In this document: positions 16,301 to 23,831 of the stretch, piece after piece | Layout: each line of letters opens with the position of its first letter | How positions within the stretch are numbered: position 1 is the stretch's first letter | Source of the DNA: Acidimicrobiia bacterium | Lineage (GTDB): Bacteria > Actinomycetota > Acidimicrobiia > UBA5794 > JAOTWH01 | Assembly (NCBI GenBank): GCA_029863035.1 | Contig: JAOTWH010000006.1 | Coordinates: 1 to 28,526, forward strand | DNA length: 28,526 bases | Direction of reading: 5' to 3' | The notes under the pieces: generated by a model | Databases searched by the model: none | What the model saw: only the letters and a program-made list of their open reading frames with translations | Told to the model about the DNA's origin: nothing | Made by a program: the position numbers and the translations under genes

Positions 16301-17094
16301 TCGTCGATGCCCGAGAAGCGGATGAAGCCGACGGTGGCGCGACGATGCTCCGCTTCGGTCGACGCTTCCCGTAAATAGGTACGAAGCGCGCTCGGCAGGC
16401 ACATGGCGATGATGTCTTCGTTCAGCGACCCTGCGCGCGTTGGGGGGCCCGGTGCCTCACCGCGCGCTTTGCGCCAACGCAGCTTCCACCCCGGCCCTTT
16501 CCTGGCAGTTGCAGAGCCGGGCGGCAGGGCGGCCCTGGTCGCTGCTCCGACCAGGATCTCGCCGGGCGATGCTTCGTGCTCGAGGCCGGTCACCGCGCTG
16601 GCGGCCGGTCCGGTGATAATGAGCTCATGATGCGAGTCGCCGGCTCGGAACAGGTCGATCGCTCCCGAGTGCACGCCCACAGACATCCTCAATCCGAGAC
16701 GGCCCACCGACGTGGGGCGCTGGGCGCTGGCTCGCAGCGCCGCGTTCATCTCAACGGCCGCGCTACAGGCTCGGGATGGATGGTCCTCGCCGCTGAACGC
16801 CAATAGCAAGGCATCGCCGCCGAATTTCAAAAGGGTTCCACCGCGCCCTAATGCCAACTCGAGCATCTCGCCGAACACGGTGTTGAGGTGGTCGGTTAGC
16901 TCCTCGGTCCCGATCCTTCCCAGACTGGCCAGGCGCTCCGATAGGTTGGTGAAGCCCGATATGTCCACAAGACACAGCGTGCCCTCGATCTGTTGGTACT
17001 TCTCGGAGCCCGCGTCGAGCTCCCAGCGCCGCAGCAGCCTGGGAACGTAAGGCGCCAAAGATCGGCGCACCGGTGTCTGTTTTGGCTCCCCCAT
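13306..17094 (-). CDS. Soluble-adenylyl-cyclase-like protein: two cyclase domains, AAA-type ATPase, TPR repeats
   Basis: The protein has 1262 residues from ATG 17094; a TTG seven codons upstream is an alternative. Cyclase domain C1 (about 37-195) has both metal-binding aspartates, D44 (VDISGFT) and D94 (KFGGD, with K90). Its catalytic Asn/Arg positions are Ser166 and Gly170. Domain C2 (about 250-425) lacks the aspartates (R259, K308) but keeps N372 and R376 in GDSVNLAARL, plus K308 and T365 at the adenine-recognition positions. One active site for ATP should therefore form between C1 and C2. An NTPase domain follows, with Walker A GETGVGKS (468-475) and a Walker B-like IVAED ending at D595, then TPR repeats from about 830 to the end. 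The likely product is cAMP in the cytoplasm. The order of domains matches mammalian soluble adenylyl cyclase. Confidence 0.92.
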   Translation of the reverse strand: MGEPKQTPVRRSLAPYVPRLLRRWELDAGSEKYQQIEGTLCLVDISGFTNLSERLASLGRIGTEELTDHLNTVFGEMLELALGRGGTLLKFGGDALLLAFSGEDHPSRACSAAVEMNAALRASAQRPTSVGRLGLRMSVGVHSGAIDLFRAGDSHHELIITGPAASAVTGLEHEASPGEILVGAATRAALPPGSATARKGPGWKLRWRKARGEAPGPPTRAGSLNEDIIAMCLPSALRTYLREASTEAEHRRATVGFIRFSGIDDMLDAQGAGPVGDALLGLVTTVQAAAEAEGVTFLASDVDQDGGKIILVTGVPATQDDDEGRMLRTLKSISDAAGALPLSIGVNTGHIFAGEIGIEVRRTYTVMGDSVNLAARLMAAAPLGAVYASPAVLDRSATVFATTALEPFSVKGKSAPVRAFQVDEETGTRIRESRYQLPFVGRATQVARLRQAVLEADEGHGSVFQVVGETGVGKSRLVSEALDSGNGLAKMELRAEPYSSSNPYRPFRDELRRMLGVETGGQAEMVEQLRSVVRALDPALVPLLPLLGDVTQIDIETTPEVADIEPRFRRDRVADVIVRTLELTSPGPLAIVAEDSHWMDEASVHLLHRLAEAAKSHGWLLVATHRDNAGGFTPSGEELALQTLSPEESSKLVQVATEGTPLRPHEIEAIVTKAGGNPLFLQEIVSAVREAGGADTLPENLEGIVNAQIDALAPLPHQLLRFASVLGRSFRVDVLEALLETEDVALDSTSQDDLAQFLEEDGEGRWRFRHALIRDVAYEGLPFRRRRDLHQRTGLAIERLAGVSADAAADQLALHFSLAEDRERAWHYGCIAGDKARALYANVEASEHYERALKAAGGLAKVTDHEAAEVWTRLGDAREDAGLFDSSLDAYRKASQLVSDDPVLRAQSLYKRARARERSGAYSLALRELTTAESLLRDEGDSAAYVRAQLLATRAQVHQAQEKPHETLRVAAEAVTQAEASGNREALASAYVRLDWAHLFLGQPDKAIYGNRALAIFKELGDLGSQAIVIGTAGIGAYFDGDWDNAVRLYEAGRDAFQRAGNAVHAAHAESNIGEVLINQERFDEAEPLLRDAIRVLQASGFLDGVAFGQIQLGRALTGLGRLDEADAVLQQAWDQARQLGITDMSAADAATFLAECKLYQGDATGALAILDESAPKDGGTFVWQGAIVSRVRAAVLAKLGRTDEAMEALEAGLADARQHDLAYEQGLLLRLKSQIGDPDPAAEREAAKLLTGLGVGRPTPV

Positions 17095-17150
17095 GGTTGG
17101 TTCGACTCTAGGCAATGTTCATATTTTCGCGCTTTGGGTGGCGGCTCCAT

Positions 17151-17195
17151 GCCAACCACAGTTGGCTGCTGAACCCGGTTGCCCGGGAGGCAACC
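17151..17195. promoter_or_regulatory. Two perfect inverted repeats between the hydrolase and cyclase genes
   Basis: GCCAAC (17151-17156) and GTTGGC (17161-17166) form a 6-bp stem with a four-base loop. GGTTGCC (17177-17183) and GGCAACC (17189-17195) form a 7-bp stem with a five-base loop. Both lie upstream of the cyclase and downstream of the hydrolase, both read on the minus strand. Neither is followed by a T-run, so operators or weak terminators are equally possible. Confidence 0.35.
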
Positions 17196-17252
17196 CTCAA
17201 CCTGCGTTGGCCCAAGTCTCCGACATCTCGTTGATTTCGGTGTCGCGCTCGG

Positions 17253-18056
17253 TCACGCCGTGATGACCATTCCCTCGTGGGCGGCCGATACATCGGGGAA
17301 CCGAGCCCGAGCGCGCTCAACGATGTCATCGATCTGGTCGTCGGTGCGCCATGGATCGTGGCTCGTCAGCACCAGGCTCCTGACGCCAGCGTCGCTGGCC
17401 ATCGTGACGGCATCCTCCCAGGTGCTGTGACCCCAGCCCCGGTGCGGCTCGTAGTCCTCCGGGGTGTATTGGGCGTCATGGATCAGTATGTCCGCCCCGT
17501 CCGCCAATTCCTTCAGCGCGGCGTCGGATGCGAGGTCCCCAGCTTCGTGATCAGAAGCGATGACGATCGAACTACCGGAGTGGGAGAAGCGGTAGCCGAC
17601 CACGCCCTGCGGGTGATGCAGGCGGGCATGTGAGATATCGATCCCACCCACTGTCAGCGGCCCTTCTTCCAGCTCGACGTACTTTTTCGTGGACTGCGTC
17701 TCCTCCACCGCCACCGGGAAGAACGGTGGCTTGAATGTGGTGGCGATGGCCTCTTGCAGCGACATGCCCTCCGGGTGATGCCCATAGAAGGTGAAGCTGT
17801 TGCCTTCCTCGTAGAACGGCCGGAAGAACTGAAGGCCCTGGATGTGATCGAAGTGATAGTGGGTCATGAACACCGGCCATTCATTCACGCCGAAGTCGGC
17901 GGCCTTCACCAGTGCCGTGCCGCAATCGACCAGCAACAGCGTCTGGCCGGCGGTCACGGTGAACGAGGTAGTCGACCCTCCATAACGGGCGTAGTTGTCG
18001 CCCGACACCGGCATCGAACCGCGAGCCCCCAGCACTGTTAGAGAAAGTTCGGCCAC
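17253..18056 (-). CDS. Metallo-beta-lactamase-fold hydrolase
   Basis: The protein has 267 residues from GTG 18056, with no evident Shine-Dalgarno. The metal-binding HxHxDH motif is THYHFDHIQG (H66, H68, D70, H71). A third-strand His lies in the HHPQG region, an Asp in IVIASDHE, and a last set in LIHDAQYTPEDYEPHRGWGH and TSHDPW. It belongs to the PhnP/RNase Z-like part of the superfamily, whose members cleave phosphodiesters including cyclic nucleotides. No substrate can be assigned from sequence. It sits upstream of and in the same direction as the cyclase gene, 158 bases away. A role in destroying the cyclase product is possible but unproven. Confidence 0.9.
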   Translation of the reverse strand: MAELSLTVLGARGSMPVSGDNYARYGGSTTSFTVTAGQTLLLVDCGTALVKAADFGVNEWPVFMTHYHFDHIQGLQFFRPFYEEGNSFTFYGHHPEGMSLQEAIATTFKPPFFPVAVEETQSTKKYVELEEGPLTVGGIDISHARLHHPQGVVGYRFSHSGSSIVIASDHEAGDLASDAALKELADGADILIHDAQYTPEDYEPHRGWGHSTWEDAVTMASDAGVRSLVLTSHDPWRTDDQIDDIVERARARFPDVSAAHEGMVITA

Positions 18057-18125
18057 AGCGAAAAGCTACACGGTCTGGACGTCGACTCGCCAAGTAGTCT
18101 CCGTCGCCGGCATGGAGGGAAGAGT

Positions 18126-19271
18126 TTGAAGCTGACAGCACTGCGACCGCCTCGGTTGCGCACTGCAGAGACCGAGGCAGAGCACCGGTCGGCCACCTGG
18201 CTCGAACTGTTCTACGACCTCGTCTTCGTCGTCGCCGTTGCTGCACTGGGCCATCGCCTGCTGGTCGATCACGACTGGGCCGGCGCCCTCACCTTCGCCG
18301 GGCTGTTCGTTCCCCTGTGGTGGTCGTGGGCCAGCTTCACTTTCTACGCCGATCGTTACGACACCGACGACCTGGGCCAACGACTGTTGGCTGTGGCCCA
18401 GATGGTGGCGATTGCCCTGATGGCCGCTTCCATCAGCGGCGAGTCGGAATCGGCGGCAGGTTTCGCGGTTGCCTTTGTCCTCTCTCGGCTGGTGCTGTTG
18501 ACCATGTACACCCGGGCCTATCGCCATGTCCCCGGTACCAGGCAGCTGGTGGGCGGTTATCTACGCGGCTTCACCCTGGGTGGAGCCTTCTGGGTGGCCT
18601 CCATATGGGTGCCAGATCCGACCCGCTTCGTGCTGTGGGGCATTGGCCTAGCTATCGACTTCGTCACCCCGTACATCCTGCGCAGGGTGCAAGCCGCGGC
18701 ACCGATGTCGAAGTCGCACCTCCCCGAGCGCTTCGGCCTGTTCACCATCCTCGTTCTTGGTGAATCGATCGCCGCGGTCGTCGCTGGCCTAAGCGAGATC
18801 GGCTGGGAGGCGGCCACCACCTTTGGAGCAGTGGTCGGTGTCATCACCGCCAGTGGGCTGTGGTGGATCTACTTCGACAACCTCGAGGGCAGCGTCGTGC
18901 GCCGCCGTGCCGAGCAACGCACCGCATGGAAGCCGACAGTTTGGATCTACAGCCATTTGCCGCTTGCCCTCGGTCTCACTGCGGCGGGCATCGGCCTCGA
19001 GTTCCTCGTCGCCCAAGAAAGCCACGCCGTCCGCTGGGTAGCCATCGGCGGCATGGCAACCGCACTGTTCGCCATGGGCATCATCCACTTCGCCACCGAG
19101 CGGGAAGGTGGACGCGATGTCACTCAGGCTCAGATCAGGTTGGTCGCCGTGGCAGTGGTCCTGGTCCTCGGCCTAGTCAGCGAGTCGTGGTCGCCCAACG
19201 TGTTGCTGGTAGCCCTGGCCTTGGTAGCCATATCCCAAGCGGTAACGGACCTGGTGATAACGGGGGAGTAG
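18126..19271 (+). CDS. ltrA: Low-temperature-requirement protein A (LtrA) family membrane protein
   Basis: The protein has 381 residues. TTG 18126 follows GGAGGGA (18114-18120) at five bases, which fixes the start. The family signature WLELFYDLVFVVAVAALGH is near residues 25-43, and HLPERFGLFTILVLGESI lies near the middle. About ten hydrophobic segments are spread over the length. LtrA was first linked to growth at low temperature in Listeria; its biochemical activity is not established. It is transcribed divergently from the hydrolase at 17253-18056 with about 69 bases between starts, and convergently with the M36 peptidase gene. Confidence 0.92.
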   Translation: MKLTALRPPRLRTAETEAEHRSATWLELFYDLVFVVAVAALGHRLLVDHDWAGALTFAGLFVPLWWSWASFTFYADRYDTDDLGQRLLAVAQMVAIALMAASISGESESAAGFAVAFVLSRLVLLTMYTRAYRHVPGTRQLVGGYLRGFTLGGAFWVASIWVPDPTRFVLWGIGLAIDFVTPYILRRVQAAAPMSKSHLPERFGLFTILVLGESIAAVVAGLSEIGWEAATTFGAVVGVITASGLWWIYFDNLEGSVVRRRAEQRTAWKPTVWIYSHLPLALGLTAAGIGLEFLVAQESHAVRWVAIGGMATALFAMGIIHFATEREGGRDVTQAQIRLVAVAVVLVLGLVSESWSPNVLLVALALVAISQAVTDLVITGE

Positions 19272-19326
19272 CGCTTCCCTCCTGCTCCTGGGACGGACAA
19301 GGGTTGCCGCGTTGGAGGAGAAGCGC
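19271..19326. terminator. Inverted repeat between convergent genes
   Basis: GCGCTTC (19271-19277) pairs with GAAGCGC (19320-19326). The stem continues as CCTCC (19278-19282) with GGAGG (19314-19318) across a one-base bulge, giving 12 bp around a 31-base loop. It lies just after the ltrA stop and 43 bases beyond the end of the M36 gene, where a bidirectional terminator would be expected. It has no T-run. Confidence 0.35.
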
Positions 19327-19369
19327 GCTAGATGCAGCCTTCGACGTCCATCGAGGGATGATCTTGCTC

Positions 19370-22300
19370 TTACCCCAAGATGCGCTCGAGAACATCCTTC
19401 TGCTCCAAGAGCTGGGCGCGAGTTGCATTCGGATCGTTCCTCACGTTTTCGGCAGCGAGCAACGCCGCACCGAATGTGCTGTCTTCCAGGTCGTCGCCGT
19501 CCGTGTCAACGGGTTGGTCCAGCGCGATCGAGCCGTTGGCGAAGTTCAGCCAGGCTGTCAGCAGCTTCCTGTCGAACAGCTCCTCTGCAGAGCCTTTGTT
19601 CTGGTTCACGAAGAGGATGTCGACGGCATCGGCCCGCGTGAGCAGTGTGTTGAAAACCGTTGATAGGAGCACCGCTACGTCGAGGTAGCAGGTCAGTGTC
19701 GCCGATGTGAATGAGTTCGGATTCTTGGGCCGGTATTGGTTCATCCACCATCCGGACCCTCGCAGGCGCGTGCCGTTGCCGAGGATCACGACGATGGCCT
19801 GGTCGGAGCCATAACCCCCGTCGTCGTCGGCTGCCGATACGTCGGCCGTGTATACGCACGCATCGCCGTACGTGTGTGACGCCGACTCAACGAACCCGCG
19901 CGGTTGCACCGATGGACTCAGAAGCGGATCAGGATTCGGAGGATTCACGAATGACGTGATGATCGACGCAGTGCCATCGTCCCAATCCCACCGCATGGTG
20001 AGGTCGTCGGAGCCCGGGTCGGCGAAAGCGACTTCGACGGTCGCGGGATCGCCGGCATGGTGGATGTACACCGACACGCCGTCGTAGACCGTCTGACCCA
20101 ACGGCGCGATCGCGACCAGTGGGTCAACGTTGTCGACTACCGCGTTGGCAGTAGTGCAGGTTGTCGTGTCATCGTCAGAGACACACACCGCAACGACGAA
20201 CGTCCCATCGTCTCCGTACGTGTGGGTGGTGTCGAAGGAGAGCGTTGCATTCGGCCGGGCGTTCTCGACGGCCCCGGCGAGCGGTTGCGGTCCGGCACCG
20301 TCGCCCCAGTCGACGGCGGCGGTCAACGGGTCGAGCCAGCCCGGGTCCGAAGCGTCACCCGAGAGGACAACGGTGCCGCCTTCGACAGACGATGCGATCG
20401 GATCGAGCGCGACCGCCGGTGCAACGTTGGACACGGCGCCCGTCGCGGTGTCGGTGTCGCTGAGCCCCGCGCCATTGGTTACGCGAAGGCCAACAGTGAA
20501 CGCGCCGTCCTGTCCGACGAGTGCGAAGACGGGGTTCGGGCCGGTGGCGTCGTCGTACTCTCCGTCGCTGTCGAGGTCCCACTCGTAGAGCAGGGCGCCG
20601 ATCGAAGGATCGGTACCGGCGGACGACAGACCTCCATTCAGCGTGACATCAGTTCCCTCCGTCGTCGTGTAGGGGCCGCCGGCATCCGCGCTGGGCTCAC
20701 ACACAGCCGGGACGTCCGTGGCCGGAACGACGGTTTCCTGGTCCGCCGACGTGGACGCGCTGAGGCCCATCTCTCTACCGGCAAAGACACGCCAGATGAG
20801 GCACTGGTGGGCGCCACCATTATTGATGAAATCGGCCGCCAGGATGCCATCGCGAGCATCGAGGAAATTCGCTTTGGGCGGTGTCGTGTTCTTGATCCCG
20901 TCGATGACCAGCTGTTCCGTTCGGTTCTTGCCTACCGCTGCGCCATAGTCGTCGACGAAGGCAGTGCGCAGATCCCACAACGGCGCAGTCCAGATTTCGC
21001 CGTCACGGTGTGGCTCGCAGCGGTTGGGGGTATCGGCGAGTGTGCACAGGTCGGAGTACACGAGGGGCGTGTTGTCGTATGCGTATAGGGGGCAACCGGT
21101 GGTCGAATTGCTACACACATAATCGCCAGCGACGGGATCATCCCAGATCGAGGTGCCGTAGAAATCGCTCCAACCTTCACCGAGTGCCCACGTCTGCTCG
21201 TCCTCCGGCAGGCCCTGTCCTGCCAGGAGCCGGTCCCCAACGCCGTGGGTGTACTCGTGGGTGACGAGGTCGGCATCCATGGCGCCGTCGACGAAGCCGA
21301 CGTTGAGCTCCATGCGCGGCCGAGCGCCGTCGGCGGGCGTCTGCGTATTCGAGCCTTCTCGTAGATCTGGGGCCAGGGAGAACGAGTTGTGGACCTCGAC
21401 CAGCATTCCGTCGCCACCAGAACCGCCTCGACCGAAGTTGTCGTCCTGGAAGTTGCCGGCGGCCTCGTCGAACCCGAGCTCGTAGAAGTAGTCGTGCAGC
21501 CAGTTGACGCGGTAGAACGCCTGAGCGATGGCAGCGTCGCGATCGGTCGTCACGTCCGTGCCCCCGCTGGTGACGTAGGCGTCGGTGAAGTTGTAGATGA
21601 ATCGCTGGTATTCGGGGTCACCGAACGGCGGCGTCTGGGGTTGGTAGTCGGCGATGTCGTCGTTGTCGCGGTCCTCATAAGCGTGGGCATTGTTGCCTGA
21701 CGTGGTGCGATCCGTGACCCAGCCTGCGTTGTTGAACGAAGCTCCCGTGAGGGGAACGATTTGTTGGCTCCCCAAGTTCGGGTTCTGCACCGTGAAGACA
21801 TTGGCTTCGGGGGCGTGGGCTTCGAAGGTACTCCGGTGCAGCACGTCCGACGTCTGGGCATCGATCACCATCTCGTACCAGCCGGAGTCGGTCTCCAATG
21901 ACACCTTCCAGCCGAGCCGCGCAGGCTGATCCGCCGGCATCGGGTACGTCACAAGCTCGGTCCTGATCGGCTGTGGTTGGCCGATACGGCTCGCCAGCGA
22001 ATTGGCGAACACCGTCGTGCCCGACGGCCCCGGTTCCTGGGTGATGATCGTGAGCGCGTTATCCGTCTGGATGTCGATGCTGTGCCCGGCCGCCCACACC
22101 GCCTCTTGGGCTGTCAACTTGGGGACTTCGTCGACTCGCGCCCCCGGGAAGAACGCTCCACCGGCGATAACGACTCGACCCTCCCGGTCGAGAGTCAACT
22201 TGATCAAGGAGCCGTAAACGACCCGGCCTTGATCGACCTGCTGGAGTTGGACATGCAGAGCGCCGTTGTGAGCCGTGCGGTACTCCTTCAGAGGCTGCAG

Positions 22301-22732
22301 ATTCTCGAGATCGGTCGGGCTCAGATTGAAAAGCGTGGCGTGCTCGCGCAGGAAATCCATCGCCGTGGTGTTGGGGCCCGTCAGGGCGGCGCCGTAACGC
22401 ATCACCACGGCGGGGACACCATGTTGCGTATCCCATCGGACCGTCGCTCCAGGCATGGCCTCGAGCGCGTCGATCTGGGCAGGAGTCGGGTCGAGGCGCA
22501 CGTTCATCGACGACCGGGCGTCGATGGTTGGGTAGGGGAGGGTTTGTGATATCGCGGCGACGTCGCTGCGAAAGACCGGCGCGACCAAGCCGGCGACGAG
22601 CGCAACCGCAATTAGGAGTACGCCGCTACGCAGCGGTCGTAACGGGTGCCTTCGAACACTGCCTGGCGCAGGAACGGGAATCGAAGGGGCTGTGATCGCT
22701 CCAGTCGCCATTGCTGCCGCATACCCTCGCAT
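19370..22732 (-). CDS. Secreted M36 (fungalysin-type) metallopeptidase with three PKD-like domains
   Basis: The protein has 1120 residues from ATG 22732, placed six bases after GGGAGG. The ATG immediately before it, or one at 22789, is possible. A signal peptide (about 37-60, GVLLIAVALVAGLVAP) is followed by a fungalysin/thermolysin-type propeptide to about 310. The zinc-peptidase domain (about 315-660) has HEYTH at 492-496 and the third ligand E519 in ALGEGWSD. Three PKD-like beta domains follow (about 680-770, 770-870 and 870-985), the second and third with WGDG or WDDG and THTYGD/SHTYGD motifs. A C-terminal roughly 130-residue module (LLTAWLNFANGS, VDTDGDD) seems specific to exported proteins. 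It probably degrades extracellular protein. It lies downstream of the Tad pilus operon on the same strand. Confidence 0.95.
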   Translation of the reverse strand: MRGYAAAMATGAITAPSIPVPAPGSVRRHPLRPLRSGVLLIAVALVAGLVAPVFRSDVAAISQTLPYPTIDARSSMNVRLDPTPAQIDALEAMPGATVRWDTQHGVPAVVMRYGAALTGPNTTAMDFLREHATLFNLSPTDLENLQPLKEYRTAHNGALHVQLQQVDQGRVVYGSLIKLTLDREGRVVIAGGAFFPGARVDEVPKLTAQEAVWAAGHSIDIQTDNALTIITQEPGPSGTTVFANSLASRIGQPQPIRTELVTYPMPADQPARLGWKVSLETDSGWYEMVIDAQTSDVLHRSTFEAHAPEANVFTVQNPNLGSQQIVPLTGASFNNAGWVTDRTTSGNNAHAYEDRDNDDIADYQPQTPPFGDPEYQRFIYNFTDAYVTSGGTDVTTDRDAAIAQAFYRVNWLHDYFYELGFDEAAGNFQDDNFGRGGSGGDGMLVEVHNSFSLAPDLREGSNTQTPADGARPRMELNVGFVDGAMDADLVTHEYTHGVGDRLLAGQGLPEDEQTWALGEGWSDFYGTSIWDDPVAGDYVCSNSTTGCPLYAYDNTPLVYSDLCTLADTPNRCEPHRDGEIWTAPLWDLRTAFVDDYGAAVGKNRTEQLVIDGIKNTTPPKANFLDARDGILAADFINNGGAHQCLIWRVFAGREMGLSASTSADQETVVPATDVPAVCEPSADAGGPYTTTEGTDVTLNGGLSSAGTDPSIGALLYEWDLDSDGEYDDATGPNPVFALVGQDGAFTVGLRVTNGAGLSDTDTATGAVSNVAPAVALDPIASSVEGGTVVLSGDASDPGWLDPLTAAVDWGDGAGPQPLAGAVENARPNATLSFDTTHTYGDDGTFVVAVCVSDDDTTTCTTANAVVDNVDPLVAIAPLGQTVYDGVSVYIHHAGDPATVEVAFADPGSDDLTMRWDWDDGTASIITSFVNPPNPDPLLSPSVQPRGFVESASHTYGDACVYTADVSAADDDGGYGSDQAIVVILGNGTRLRGSGWWMNQYRPKNPNSFTSATLTCYLDVAVLLSTVFNTLLTRADAVDILFVNQNKGSAEELFDRKLLTAWLNFANGSIALDQPVDTDGDDLEDSTFGAALLAAENVRNDPNATRAQLLEQKDVLERILG

Positions 22733-23082
22733 CATGGACCTCCCTCTCCCAGGCTCCGCTGACGCCCCCAATCCTTCTGAGTGGCGCATCGAACAGATGC
22801 AAATAATGAAGCGCTATCACGCGCACCACCGACAGTGGCTGGCGGTTTCCTTGGTGACCAGGGTCATAAGTCCCATGTCCGCCCGCGCTGCGCCAAAGCC
22901 AATTATCTGACCGATCGTCCGAGCAGCTGGGAAATCATCGCCGGGCACCACTGCGCGGCGCTCTCTTCCCCTTTACCGACCGAAGACTCTTTCCCTCTCC
23001 CGCCCGAAGGGTGGGGGAGGTGCCGAAGTGCTCGGAGAGCACGTAGGCGGAGGGAGCTGATGTTCGAGGCCGCAGGCCGCGG
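22733..23082. other. Intergenic region between the Tad operon and the M36 peptidase gene
   Basis: This 350-base stretch has no credible gene. A plus-strand reading frame from 22781 to 23176 runs through the hairpins and into tadG antisense, and its product resembles no protein. The region must contain the M36 promoter (minus strand), but I could not identify -35/-10 hexamers. It holds a hairpin element at 22994-23048 and a GC-rich GCCGC/GCGGC inverted repeat near 23070. Confidence 0.7.
22994..23048 (+). repeat. Tandem hairpin element, REP-like
   Basis: CCTCTCCCGCCC (22994-23005) pairs with GGGTGGGGGAGG (23009-23020) over 12 bp around a GAA loop, using two G-U pairs that exist only in plus-strand RNA. 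A second hairpin, GTGCTC (23028-23033) with GAGCAC (23037-23042) around GGA, is flanked by an outer GCC/GGC pair. The motif order GGGGGAGGTGCCGAAG followed by CGGAGGGAG looks like the dispersed palindromic elements of many high-GC genomes. Confidence 0.5.
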
Positions 23083-23481
23083 CTACCCCTTCGCCGGTCG
23101 AGCACACGACCGGACGGTGACCAGGCTTTCGGTGGCGCCGACCGCTCTCATGATGCCGGGTTGGAAGACCTGCTGAACCTCGACACATATCTCGTCCCTG
23201 GTGGAGGTTGCGGCGACCACACGCCCATCCCGGCTGCGGATGGCTAGCGCTAACTCGACTGCTGCCAGCTCCGCGGCAGATGGATCAAGGGCAAGAACGC
23301 CCACCCTCGCATCCTGCTCGTCGATCATCGCCGCTCCTGCGTCGGCACCGGCATCGGCGACGTATGCAACCTCGCGATAGGCACCGCCCCAACGGCCGAG
23401 ATCGATGCCGACCCCGATCATCATGAGGCCACCCATCATGAGCAGCGCTACGGCGGGCAAGACCGATCCCCTGTCTTTCAT
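23083..23481 (-). CDS. TadG-like pilus assembly protein
   Basis: The protein has 132 residues. The N-terminus, MKDRGSVLPAVALLMMGGLM, continues into a single hydrophobic helix, then IGVDLG-like IGVGIDLGRW and YVADAGADAGA. This is the typical start of TadG/Flp-assembly proteins. Unlike its two neighbours it has Ala, not Glu, five residues after the glycine, so it is probably not processed as a pseudopilin. Residues about 60-130 are a small soluble domain with two cysteines (ICVEV and RSCARP). It lacks the large von Willebrand domain of full TadG. The start ATG overlaps the upstream stop (ATGA). It is the last gene of the Tad operon. Confidence 0.85.
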   Translation of the reverse strand: MKDRGSVLPAVALLMMGGLMMIGVGIDLGRWGGAYREVAYVADAGADAGAAMIDEQDARVGVLALDPSAAELAAVELALAIRSRDGRVVAATSTRDEICVEVQQVFQPGIMRAVGATESLVTVRSCARPAKG

Positions 23482-23831
23482 CGATTACTCCGAAACGGGC
23501 TCATACGAGCTGACGCCTCACCTGCGATCGTGATAGTCACCGGGCTTCCCTCCGGTCCGACGAGCGGAATCTGCGCTTCCACTCTGACTACCACGTCAGA
23601 CCCGCGCATCCACGCCGATACCGAAGCGTCTGGCTTGAGGTCGACTACAAGAGACTCGGCGAGCTCCGCATCCCCATGGTGGGCTGCGAAAAGTGCGGCA
23701 CTTTGAGCGATCTCTGTCAGCTCATCTCCCGTGGACTGAATCCGGGCCGCTGCCGATGTGACCTGAAGCAAGAGCAGGGCCGCTATGAATCCAACGACGA
23801 TCGACTCGATGACGGCGCTGCCGCGACTCAT
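23478..23831 (-). CDS. TadE-like pseudopilin
   Basis: The protein has 117 residues from ATG 23831; a longer frame to 24302 only reads through the upstream gene. MSRGSAVIESIVVGFIAALL contains a prepilin-peptidase-type site (G4, then Glu five residues later) followed by the hydrophobic helix. The soluble part is short (ELTEIAQSAALFAAHHGD; VVVRVEAQIPLVGPEGSPV). TadE/TadF-type minor pseudopilins help assemble or anchor Flp pili. Both ends overlap neighbours through ATGA. Confidence 0.85.
   Translation of the reverse strand: MSRGSAVIESIVVGFIAALLLLQVTSAAARIQSTGDELTEIAQSAALFAAHHGDAELAESLVVDLKPDASVSAWMRGSDVVVRVEAQIPLVGPEGSPVTITIAGEASARMSPFRSNR

Noticed and set aside
22781..23176. Plus-strand reading frame across the Tad/M36 gap
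   Set aside because: It crosses two hairpins and the antisense of tadG, and its composition is not protein-like.
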